Shown here: positions 42,316 to 49,028 of the stretch, one piece after another
How the letters are laid out: the number at the start of each line of letters is the position of its first letter
How positions within the stretch are numbered: position 1 is the stretch's first letter
Assembly: GCA_021801605.1 (NCBI GenBank)
Contig: JAJYXU010000015.1
Location: 1 to 49,028, forward strand
From: Bacteroidota bacterium
GTDB taxonomy: Bacteria > Bacteroidota > Ignavibacteria > Ignavibacteriales > Melioribacteraceae
Length of the DNA: 49,028 bases
Direction of reading: 5' to 3'
Position numbers and translations under genes: made by a program
The notes under the pieces: model-generated
Database searches by the model: none
What the model was told of the DNA's origin: nothing
What the model saw: the letters and a program-made list of their open reading frames with translations, nothing else

Positions 42316-42921
42316 ATGCGCAATTCGAAAGAGGAAATTTTGGATAAAGAAAAATTCATTGCCGATTCGCTTAAGGAAAGCAGCGAAGTTAAATTAAAAA
42401 TGGAATCTGCATGCAAAGCGGAAATTCTGGTTGCAGTTCAAAGTATAGCAGATGCTTTTAGAAACGGGAAGAAATTATTGTTATGCGGCAACGGCGGAAG
42501 CGCAGCAGATAGCCAGCACATTGCAGCAGAGTTTATGATTCGATTAAGTCACAACGTGCAGCGACCTGCATTACCGGCTATCGCACTAACAACCGATACA
42601 TCAAATCTTACTGCCGGAGGTAATGATATCGGTTTTGAAAATGTTTTTGCGCGTAACGTTGAAGGTCTTGGTAACGAAGGAGATGTTTTACTTGCTATCT
42701 CCACAAGCGGTAACTCGCCCAATATTATTAAAGCCGTAAATAAAGCTCACGAGAAAAAAATGTTTGTCGTCGGTTTTCTCGGCGGAACCGGCGGAAAGTT
42801 GAAAGACATTGTTGATCTACCGATTATAATTCCTTCATTAAATATACAGCGCATTCAGGAAGGTCATATTACAGTTGCGCATATAATTTGTGAGCTAGTT
42901 GAGCAAGAATTGTATGGTTAA
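42316..42921 (+). CDS. gmhA: Sedoheptulose 7-phosphate isomerase
   Basis: Makes D-glycero-manno-heptose 7-phosphate for lipopolysaccharide core or glycan heptoses. The 201 residues form a SIS domain with LLLCGNGGSAADSQHIAAEF (phosphate and catalytic Glu), AIALTTDTSNLTAGGNDIGF, LLAISTSGNSPNIIKA, and the C-terminal catalytic His in EGHITVAHIICELVE. Length matches GmhA. Other heptose genes are not seen nearby. A repeat-like CTCTGCGTCTCTGTGCC tract begins directly after the stop codon. Confidence 0.94.
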   Translation: MRNSKEEILDKEKFIADSLKESSEVKLKMESACKAEILVAVQSIADAFRNGKKLLLCGNGGSAADSQHIAAEFMIRLSHNVQRPALPAIALTTDTSNLTAGGNDIGFENVFARNVEGLGNEGDVLLAISTSGNSPNIIKAVNKAHEKKMFVVGFLGGTGGKLKDIVDLPIIIPSLNIQRIQEGHITVAHIICELVEQELYG

Positions 42922-42922
42922 A

Positions 42923-42950
42923 CTCTGCGTCTCTGTGCCTCTGCGGTTGA
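42923..42950. repeat. CTCTGCGTCTCTGTGCCTCT-type element after gmhA
   Basis: A run of CTCTGCG-like words starts one base after the gmhA stop codon. From memory, such words form dispersed repeats in many environmental genomes; here only one short copy is visible, so the call is tentative. The remaining spacer to tex shows nothing else clear. Confidence 0.4.
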
Positions 42951-43078
42951 TGTTTTTCTCAGCTTAGATGCAAAGAAAAATTCAGTTCTATATCTCTGTA
43001 TGAATATCTCATCTTTGTCAAGTAGATATTTTCAATTATATCCGCTTGATTTACACCTCAAATTAATCAGGTTATGAA

Positions 43079-45253
43079 ATGAACATTCCTCTCGTTATTG
43101 CAAAAGAATTAAACGTACAAGAGAAACAAGTTACATCTGTAATAAATTTATTTAGTGAAGGCGCCACAGTCCCTTTTATCGCACGGTACCGTAAAGAACA
43201 TACCGGCGGATTGGATGAAGATTATCTACGCCAAATTGAAGACCGCCTAAGTTATTTAACAATTCTTGAAGAAAGAAAGCTGACCGTTCTAAAAAGTATA
43301 GAAGAGCAAGGCAAACTAAATGATGAACTACGCGATAAGATATTAGCAGCTCTTAAACTTCAGGAAGTGGAGGATCTTTATCTTCCATACAAACCGAAAC
43401 GAAAAACACGCGGAACAATTGCAAAAGCCAAAGGTCTTGAACCGCTCGCATTATTCATTCTTGAAAATCCAAAGTTCAAAAGCGATTTTGATGAAGTGCT
43501 CGCTCAATATATAAATCCGGAATTGGGCGTTAATAGTGCAGAAGAGGCATTGCAAGGCGCAAAAGATATAATTGCAGAGATGGTAAGCGAAACTGCCGAA
43601 GTCCGCCAGGCGGCGCGCGAGTTCTTGTTTAATGATGCATCTATTGTCTCTTCAAAAGCGGATACAAAGAAAGAGGAACTGCGCGCAAACAAAAAAGATG
43701 TTTACGAAGTCTATCATAATTTTTCCTGCCCGTTAAACAAAATCAAACCTTATCAGCTTCTAGCGGTTAACCGCGGTGAAAAAGAATTTTTTCTAAAAGT
43801 AATTTTGAGTTACGATAAACCGGGAATTCTCAATACGATTTTTGATAAATATTTTTCTTATGACGAATCCGTCTTTGACGAAATACTGAATGAGATAGTA
43901 GAAGATTCATTCTCGCGACTAATCTATCCTTCAATCGAAAGAGATGTGAGAAATCAGTTGAGTGAAGAAGCAGATTTACATGCGATTGAAATTTTTGCCG
44001 CGAACCTGCGTCAATTGCTTCTTCAGCCGCCGATCAATAGTAAAAACATTTTGGGAATTGATCCCGGTTTTTACTCGGGTTCAAAACTCGCTGTGATTGA
44101 CACTACCGGAAAATATATCGAAGGAACAACTATCTATCCTCATCCGCCACAGAACAGATCTGCGGATGCAAAAAAAGTTCTTCTTGATTTAGTAAAAAGA
44201 TACGGCGTGAATCTTATTGCTATCGGAAATGGAACTGCAAGCAGAGAAACAGAATTATTAATTGCTGATCTGATAAAAGAGAACAAACTTGATTGTCATT
44301 ATTTAATTGTGAATGAAGCCGGCGCATCAGTTTATTCAGCAAGTCCGCTCGCAAAAGAAGAGTTTCCGGAACTGGAAGCAAGTCAAAGAGGAAATATCTC
44401 CATAGCGCGGCGCGTGCTCGATCCGCTTGCCGAACTGGTGAAGATCGATCCTAAATCCATTGGAGTTGGACTTTATCAGCACGATGTTGATCAGAAATTA
44501 CTTCTGAAAAAATTGGATGATGTAGTTGTAAGCTGCGTGAATTATGTGGGTGTTGATGTTAATACCGCTTCCGCATCACTGCTAAATTATGTTTCCGGAC
44601 TGAACAAGAGAATTGCAAATAATGTTGTAAAGTACAGGGAGAAATTGGGAAGATTCTCCAACCGCAAAGAGCTAATGGAAGTCAGCGGAATGGGAGAAAA
44701 AGCGTTTGAGCAGTGTGCCGGTTTTTTAAAGATTCCGAACGGCGAGAATCCTCTTGATAATACATTTATCCATCCGGAGTCTTATGAAGCAACAATAAAA
44801 CTTTTGAAACTTTGTGAACTTTCCACAACTCACATAAACGAAAAAGGGAATCTTGTAGAGCTGTTCGTAAAAAACAAAGGAACGCAAAAAGTTGCCGAAC
44901 AGATAGGAATTGGAGAACCAACATTAATAGACATTCTTGATAATCTAAAAAAACCGGGACGCGATCCGCGCGAGGAGATGCCAAAACCAATCCTTAGAAG
45001 TGACGTTTTGAAAATTGAAGATCTTGAGAAAGGAATGAAATTAAAAGGAACTGTTAGAAATGTGGTTGACTTTGGCGCTTTTGTGGATATTGGAGTTAAG
45101 CAGGATGGGCTTCTTCACATTTCTCAGATCGCGAATAAATATGTTAAGAATCCTTTAGAACTGTTAAAGGTTGGAGACATAATTGAGGTAACGGTTCTCT
45201 CTGTAGATATTCCAAAGCAGAGAATTGCACTTAGTATGATATCACATATGTAA
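43079..45253 (+). CDS. tex: Tex-family RNA-binding transcription accessory protein
   Basis: Tex binds RNA and influences transcription. Domains in the 724 residues: N-terminal helical part with VPFIARYRKEHTGGLDEDYL, YqgF/RNase-H-like fold with NILGIDPGFYSGSKLAVID, helix-hairpin-helix pair around ASLLNYVSGLNKRIANNVVK and GRFSNRKELMEVSGMGEKAF, and a C-terminal S1 domain GTVRNVVDFGAFVDIGVKQD. Length is slightly short of the usual 750-780. The last base of its TAA stop is the first base of the second 110-bp repeat. Confidence 0.95.
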   Translation: MNIPLVIAKELNVQEKQVTSVINLFSEGATVPFIARYRKEHTGGLDEDYLRQIEDRLSYLTILEERKLTVLKSIEEQGKLNDELRDKILAALKLQEVEDLYLPYKPKRKTRGTIAKAKGLEPLALFILENPKFKSDFDEVLAQYINPELGVNSAEEALQGAKDIIAEMVSETAEVRQAAREFLFNDASIVSSKADTKKEELRANKKDVYEVYHNFSCPLNKIKPYQLLAVNRGEKEFFLKVILSYDKPGILNTIFDKYFSYDESVFDEILNEIVEDSFSRLIYPSIERDVRNQLSEEADLHAIEIFAANLRQLLLQPPINSKNILGIDPGFYSGSKLAVIDTTGKYIEGTTIYPHPPQNRSADAKKVLLDLVKRYGVNLIAIGNGTASRETELLIADLIKENKLDCHYLIVNEAGASVYSASPLAKEEFPELEASQRGNISIARRVLDPLAELVKIDPKSIGVGLYQHDVDQKLLLKKLDDVVVSCVNYVGVDVNTASASLLNYVSGLNKRIANNVVKYREKLGRFSNRKELMEVSGMGEKAFEQCAGFLKIPNGENPLDNTFIHPESYEATIKLLKLCELSTTHINEKGNLVELFVKNKGTQKVAEQIGIGEPTLIDILDNLKKPGRDPREEMPKPILRSDVLKIEDLEKGMKLKGTVRNVVDFGAFVDIGVKQDGLLHISQIANKYVKNPLELLKVGDIIEVTVLSVDIPKQRIALSMISHM

Positions 45254-45362
45254 GAGGTTGTCTCATAAGTAATTATTCAAATAAAGAATCTGCGAAAATC
45301 TGTTTAATCTGTGTTTATCAGCGGTCTATTATTTAAAAAATTTTACTTATGAGACAACCTCT
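45253..45362. repeat. 110-bp palindromic element, copy 2 (20-bp perfect terminal inverted repeats)
   Basis: Same ends as copy 1 (AGAGGTTGTCTCATAAGTAA and its reverse complement at 45343-45362), 109 of 110 bases identical to 2400-2509. It starts exactly on the last base of the tex stop codon. The right arm is followed by TTTTG, so in RNA it could act as a terminator for tex. Such identity between copies 43 kb apart suggests recent spread or gene conversion. Confidence 0.92.
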
Positions 45363-45459
45363 TTTGTAATTTGCATATCTATAGCCAGAATTTTACTCTA
45401 CTCTATCTTCTCTTTTCTCTTATCGGTATTCATATTTTATATCCAATCCGAATTTTTTT

Positions 45460-45467
45460 TATCTTTG
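45460..45467 (+). promoter_or_regulatory. TATCTTTG -7 element for aconitase
   Basis: Exact TAnnTTTG match with TTTTAT centred about 20 bases upstream as the -33 region, 31 bases before the ATG, which has an AGAGG ribosome binding site eight bases upstream. Third identical octamer in the window. Confidence 0.6.
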
Positions 45468-45497
45468 TAATGATTATTAAAAACAAGAGGAATTAAA

Positions 45498-47996
45498 ATG
45501 ACTGCAAACATTGACATGATCAAAAAAGTCTATGCTGGTTTTAATGATAAAGTTAATCATGCGCGAAAAGTAGTTGGAAGACCAATGACTTACGCAGAAA
45601 AAATTCTTTATGTACATCTTTGGAATAAAGCATCAAGCCCGCTTCAACGCGGAAAAGATTTTGCGGATTTTGCACCGGACCGCGTAGCAATGCAAGATGC
45701 AACCGCTCAAATGGCTCTTCTTCAATTCATGCATGCGGGTAGAAAATCTGCTGCTGTTCCGGCAACAGCGCATGCAGATCACTTGATAGTTGCTCAAAGT
45801 GGTTCTGAAGAAGATCTTGCACGAGCAATAGATGAGAACCGAGAAGTGTATGAATTTCTTGAAAGCATCTGTCAAAAATATGGGGTTGGTTTCTGGAGAC
45901 CCGGCGCAGGAATTATTCATCAAGTGATTTTAGAAAACTACGCATTCCCCGGCGGAATGATGATTGGTTCCGATTCCCATACTCCAAATGCGGGTGGACT
46001 TGGAATGATTGCAATTGGAGTTGGCGGTGCAGATGTGGTTGACGTTATGGCAGGTATGCCGTGGGAATTGAAATGGCCTAAACTTATTGGTATAAAACTA
46101 ACCGGAAAACTTTCCGGGTGGGTTTCTCCTAAAGATGTAATTTTGAAAGTCGCAGGCATCTTAACAGTTAAAGGAGGAACCGGTGCTATTGTTGAATATT
46201 TTGGCGAAGGCGCCAATTCAATTTCTTGTACCGGCAAAGCAACAATTTGCAACATGGGCGCAGAGATCGGCGCTACTACTTCCCTATTTGCGTTTGATGA
46301 AAAGATGGCGGCTTATTTAGAAAAAACAGACCGTGCAGACGTTGCAAACCTTGCAAGAAAGAATGCCGATCTTTTAAAAGCCGATAATGAAGTTTATTCC
46401 GAGCCGGAAAAATATTTTGATGAACTGATTGAAATAAATCTTAGCGAACTTGAAATGCATATCAACGGTCCTTTCACACCGGATCTTGCTCATCCTATTT
46501 CAAAAATGAAAGAAGCAGTTGTAGAAAATAATTATCCAGATAAAATCAGCGTTGCATTAATTGGAAGCTGTACAAATTCCAGTTATGAAGATATTGACCG
46601 TTCTGCCAACATTGCTCGTCAAGCTCTTTCAAAAGGACTCAAAGCAAAATCTGAATTCAAAATTACTCCCGGTTCCGAACAAGTACGCGCAACTATTGAA
46701 CGCGATGGACAGCTGCAAACACTTACAGAGTTCGGCGGACAAGTATTAGCTAATGCTTGCGGTCCATGTATTGGAATGTGGAAAAGAATGGATATCAAAA
46801 CCGGCGATAGAAATACAATTGTAAATTCATTCAATAGAAATTTTGCCAAGAGAAACGATAACAATCCGGAAACTCTTTCTTTTGTTGCAAGTCCTGAATT
46901 GATTACAGCTCTTGCCATTTCAGGAAGTCTTTCTTTCAATCCCGAAACAGATTATTTGGTAAATGAAAACGGCGAACAGGTCAAACTCGATCCTCCATTT
47001 GGCGATGAACTTCCAAGCAGAGGATTTGAGAGAGATACAAAAGGATTTCTCGCACCAACACCTAATGGATTTAAAACCGAAGTGAAGATAAATTTGGGAA
47101 GCAGCCGTTTACAATTCTTGGAACCTTTCAAACCGTGGGACGGAAAAGATTATATTGATCTCCCCATCTTGTTGAAGGCGAAAGGCAAATGCACAACAGA
47201 TCATATTTCTCCTGCGGGCGCATGGTTAAAATTCCGCGGACACCTTGATAATATTTCGAAGAACATGTTCCTTGGTGCTATCAATGCTTATACAGGAAAC
47301 CCCGGCGAAGCAAAAAATCAATTCACCGGCGAGTATAAACAAGTGCATGAAGTAGCGCGCGATTATAAAGCTCAAGGTATTGGATGGATTGTTGTAGGAG
47401 ACGAAAATTACGGCGAAGGTTCATCACGTGAACACGCCGCAATGGAACCGCGCTTCCTCGGCGGCAAAGCGATCATAACCAAAAGTTTCGCACGTATTCA
47501 CGAAACAAACTTGAAGAAACAAGGAATGCTTCCGTTAACATTTGCAGACCCGGCTGATTACAACAAAATACTTGAAGACGATAAATTGAGTCTGGTTGGG
47601 TTGAATGAGTTCGCTCCGGAAAAACAATTCAAGCTGATTGTAAAACACAATGATGGCTCAGTTGATGAAATCTTGTTAAATCATTCATTCAACACCGGAC
47701 AGATAGCATGGTTCAAAGCAGGCAGCGCGCTTAATCTTATAGCTTCAAGGCAAAAGGTACAAGCTGCAAGTAAGAAGAAAGTTGTGAGCAAAAAAGTAAA
47801 GAAGGAAAAAAGAAAAGAAGTAAAGACCGTTTCGAAAAAAACTACACCGAAAAAAGTTGCTGTGAAAAAAGTTAAACCGGCAGCTAAGAAGAAAACTGTT
47901 AAAGCGGTGGCGAAGAAAATCGTAAAAGGTAAAAAGTCATTAGTAAAAAAGATCGTCAAAAAATCAACAAAGAAGATTGTTCGAAAGAAAAAATAA
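45498..47996 (+). CDS. acnA: Aconitate hydratase with an 80-residue lysine-rich histone-like tail
   Basis: Isomerises citrate to isocitrate with a 4Fe-4S cluster in the TCA cycle. The 832 residues match the mitochondrial-type aconitase: cluster ligands C358 ([11 protein letters not shown]), C421 and C424 ([10 protein letters not shown]) with the same 63/3 spacing as the mitochondrial enzyme, [12 protein letters not shown], and the swivel-domain active site [19 protein letters not shown]. The catalytic part ends near residue 752. Residues 753-832 are a basic tail with 36 Lys in 80 and repeated KKV/AKK units, like histone H1 or AlgP tails, ending [14 protein letters not shown]. Tail function is unknown; nucleic acid binding is inference. 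Confidence 0.94.
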   Translation: MTANIDMIKKVYAGFNDKVNHARKVVGRPMTYAEKILYVHLWNKASSPLQRGKDFADFAPDRVAMQDATAQMALLQFMHAGRKSAAVPATAHADHLIVAQSGSEEDLARAIDENREVYEFLESICQKYGVGFWRPGAGIIHQVILENYAFPGGMMIGSDSHTPNAGGLGMIAIGVGGADVVDVMAGMPWELKWPKLIGIKLTGKLSGWVSPKDVILKVAGILTVKGGTGAIVEYFGEGANSISCTGKATICNMGAEIGATTSLFAFDEKMAAYLEKTDRADVANLARKNADLLKADNEVYSEPEKYFDELIEINLSELEMHINGPFTPDLAHPISKMKEAVVENNYPDKISVALIGSCTNSSYEDIDRSANIARQALSKGLKAKSEFKITPGSEQVRATIERDGQLQTLTEFGGQVLANACGPCIGMWKRMDIKTGDRNTIVNSFNRNFAKRNDNNPETLSFVASPELITALAISGSLSFNPETDYLVNENGEQVKLDPPFGDELPSRGFERDTKGFLAPTPNGFKTEVKINLGSSRLQFLEPFKPWDGKDYIDLPILLKAKGKCTTDHISPAGAWLKFRGHLDNISKNMFLGAINAYTGNPGEAKNQFTGEYKQVHEVARDYKAQGIGWIVVGDENYGEGSSREHAAMEPRFLGGKAIITKSFARIHETNLKKQGMLPLTFADPADYNKILEDDKLSLVGLNEFAPEKQFKLIVKHNDGSVDEILLNHSFNTGQIAWFKAGSALNLIASRQKVQAASKKKVVSKKVKKEKRKEVKTVSKKTTPKKVAVKKVKPAAKKKTVKAVAKKIVKGKKSLVKKIVKKSTKKIVRKKK

Positions 47997-48012
47997 CAAA
48001 CACTTCTCAAAA

Positions 48013-48039
48013 GGGTCGATTTATATCGACCCTCTTTTT
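48013..48039 (+). terminator. Rho-independent terminator of the aconitase gene
   Basis: GGGTCGAT (48013-48020), loop TTAT, ATCGACCC (48025-48032), then TCTTTTTG: a perfect eight-base stem and T-run, 17 bases after the stop codon. It works best for the plus strand. Confidence 0.9.
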
Positions 48040-48040
48040 G

Positions 48041-48205
48041 CCCAGCAATTCATTCTTCAAATACGAAAACTTTTTATGGTATAATGAAATTACCGTTGCG
48101 CTTAGATTGTTTATTTTAGATTTTAAATATGGAATAATTGTTGTCGGAAGTATAGATCCTTTCTTTTGGGAAACCATCAATGAAATCAATAGATTGTCTT
48201 CTTAA
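48041..48205 (+). pseudogene. Possible C-terminal remnant of an unrecognised protein
   Basis: A plus-strand frame without a start codon reads NSFFKYENFLWYNEITVALR, then LFILDFKYGIIVVGSIDPFF and WETINEINRLSS before a stop codon. The composition is protein-like, but no family is recognised, and it starts inside the region just after a terminator. It could be the tail of a gene whose beginning was lost, or a chance frame. Confidence 0.25.
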
Positions 48206-48240
48206 CACAGTAAAAAAATCCTCAACTACAACATATTATA

Positions 48241-48411
48241 AAGATTTACGACATGCTCGGACGCAAAGTTGCAACACTCGTCAACGAAGAAAAACAGCCC
48301 GGGAATTACGAAGTAAAATTTAATGGAGCTAATCTAACAAGCGGAGTTTATTTATATCGATTACAAAGTGGTTCATTCAGCCTGACGAAAAAGTTTGTAC
48401 TGTTAAAGTGA
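48241..48411 (+). pseudogene. Decapitated T9SS type A C-terminal sorting domain
   Basis: The frame KIYDMLGRKVATLVNEEKQP, GNYEVKFNGANLTSGVYLYR and LQSGSFSLTKKFVLLK, ending in TGA at 48409-48411, is an almost canonical type IX secretion C-terminal domain (GRKVATLVNE, GVYxYRL, KKxxLLK). The frame upstream is closed by a stop codon at 48211-48213, and there is no passenger or signal peptide. It is therefore the 3' remnant of a gene for a large secreted protein. A group II intron seems to begin at its last codon. It implies that the organism has a T9SS. Confidence 0.85.
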
Positions 48412-49028
48412 GTGCCAAGCTAAGCTTGGACTAATCTAATTGGGTGCGGTGGAAATTTGCGAAGTCACTAAGTCCCAATCGTGGTAAAACTCTAAAGCCA
48501 CGTAGCGAGAAGCCGGATAGTAATTGGAAACGAATACTATCTAAGCGGCATGACAAAGTAACCTTTTAGGGTGCAACGCAAAAGACCGGGTTGTAATTTG
48601 AATGAACACAGAGGTAGCCCCGTAAAGATCAAAACAGAAGTTGGCGAGTCTTTATTTTATAGACGAAGTCAATATTATAAACTAAGAATTAGAGAGCGGT
48701 TTATGAACTTCCGGGGTATTAGAGATGACACGGTCAGAAAGATAGTTCAGGAACTTGGGAAGCCTTCGCCTGACAAGAAGGTTCTTTCTATAAGGAAACG
48801 AAGTGAAAGAAAGCAGGCAAGGTGGGGAATGAGATCGTAGTACCGATTAATGGCAATTCAGCAAAACATTGTCGTAGGAAAGGGTCTCTGCTGAATAAAG
48901 AGCAACCAAAGAAACAAAGGAATGTGTATTGCAGAAGCTAACAAACATAGTTGGAATCCAGGAATTTCAGAGGAAGCTATACGATAAGGCAAAAAGTGGT
49001 CGAGTCTCTACCTTAGATCATCAATCCA
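48408..49028 (+). mobile_element. 5' part of a probable group II intron, running off the window
   Basis: From GTGAG at 48408 the sequence has the look of group II domain I: a CCAAGC-TAA-GCTTGG stem, a TTGGG (48441-48445) that can pair with a later CCCAA, blocks such as GCGAGAAGCCGGATAG and CTAAGCGGCATGACAAAG, and then a reading frame with reverse-transcriptase N-terminal features (48929 on). The 5' end could instead be GTGCG at 48444, closer to the GUGYG consensus, though its GGG seems to be paired. Domain V and the 3' end lie outside. The stretch 48444-48928 has no convincing protein. Confidence 0.6.
48929..49028 (+). CDS. Start of a group II intron reverse transcriptase/maturase, partial
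   Basis: An open frame from about 48899 contains a TTG at 48929 and reads LQKLTNIVGIQEFQRKLYDK followed by AKSGRVSTLDHQS to the window end. QEFQRKLYDKAKS is characteristic of the N-terminus of intron-encoded proteins that precede the RT fingers. After KAKS the usual FYALYDK-like continuation is not seen, so the copy may be divergent or frameshifted. The start codon is uncertain. Confidence 0.5.
   Translation, partial: MQKLTNIVGIQEFQRKLYDKAKSGRVSTLDHQS

Noticed and set aside
2400-45362. CRISPR array
   Set aside because: Repeats here are palindromic, dispersed and lack regular spacers; no cas gene is present.
45633-46939. Minus-strand frames across the aconitase gene
   Set aside because: They are antisense shadows of a strongly supported coding frame.
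48007-48189. 60-codon minus-strand frame after aconitase
   Set aside because: It overlaps the terminator and has no family features; the opposite strand looks at least as protein-like.
48571-48840. 89-codon plus-strand frame within the right-end element
   Set aside because: It lies in what looks like structured intron RNA, is very rich in Arg and Lys, and has no recognisable motif.

Overview
The window looks like an AT-rich chromosomal segment from a member of the Bacteroidota/Ignavibacteriota lineage, most likely an Ignavibacteria-type organism. This is inference from three observations. Several genes are preceded by the Bacteroidota-type -7 box TAnnTTTG (three times exactly TATCTTTG). A type IX secretion C-terminal sorting domain of the Ignavibacteria flavour lies near the right edge. 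A complete menaquinone operon and an UpxY-type NusG paralogue are present. No tRNA, rRNA or CRISPR array was found. Layout, left to right. 1-222 is the start of rpsT on the minus strand. 366-1616 is a small deazaguanine operon (queE, queD and a 75-codon-scale ORF). 1606-9394 is a minus-strand run: class III-like sirtuin, TPR lipoprotein-like secreted protein, YhaM-like HD nuclease, UpxY-like antiterminator, hybrid histidine kinase, and an NtrC-type regulator with its kinase. 9581-11185 is a DUF4139 secreted protein. 11267-19494 is a minus-strand sugar operon: GT-B-like transferase, cytidylyltransferase, split transketolase, class III aminotransferase, SDR, KdsC-like HAD phosphatase, NeuB-like synthase and a sterol-desaturase-family hydroxylase. 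It looks like a pathway for a CMP-activated ulosonic acid that lacks the usual NeuC epimerase and DegT aminotransferase. 19623-22701 holds a saccharopine-dehydrogenase-like protein, a MORN-repeat (YwqK-like) protein and a hot-dog thioesterase. 22688-31371 is menF-menD-menH-menB-(gap)-menA-menC-menE. A MarR regulator diverges from menF, and the hot-dog thioesterase converges on menE and could supply the DHNA-CoA hydrolysis step. 32079-42115 is a minus-strand housekeeping run: prmA, dacB, a TatD/radical-SAM fusion, purM, exported oligoendopeptidase F, an OPT transporter and a membrane protein. 42316-47996 on the plus strand holds gmhA, tex and an aconitase that carries an 80-residue lysine-rich histone-like tail. 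The right end holds a strong terminator, a decapitated T9SS sorting domain and the beginning of a probable group II intron. The most unusual feature of the window is its load of intergenic palindromic repeats. At least ten elements are seen: two 110-bp copies with perfect 20-bp terminal inverted repeats and a single mismatch between copies, a nested family with GAGAC(C/T)TCTGAAAA ends, other nested hairpins, and low-complexity CTTGATCTTGCTC-type elements. They lie almost always immediately 3' of a stop codon, sometimes supplying that stop codon, and in two cases between the stop codon and the intrinsic terminator. Related repeat sequence has also entered the menE reading frame at two linker positions, recalling the Rickettsia palindromic elements.
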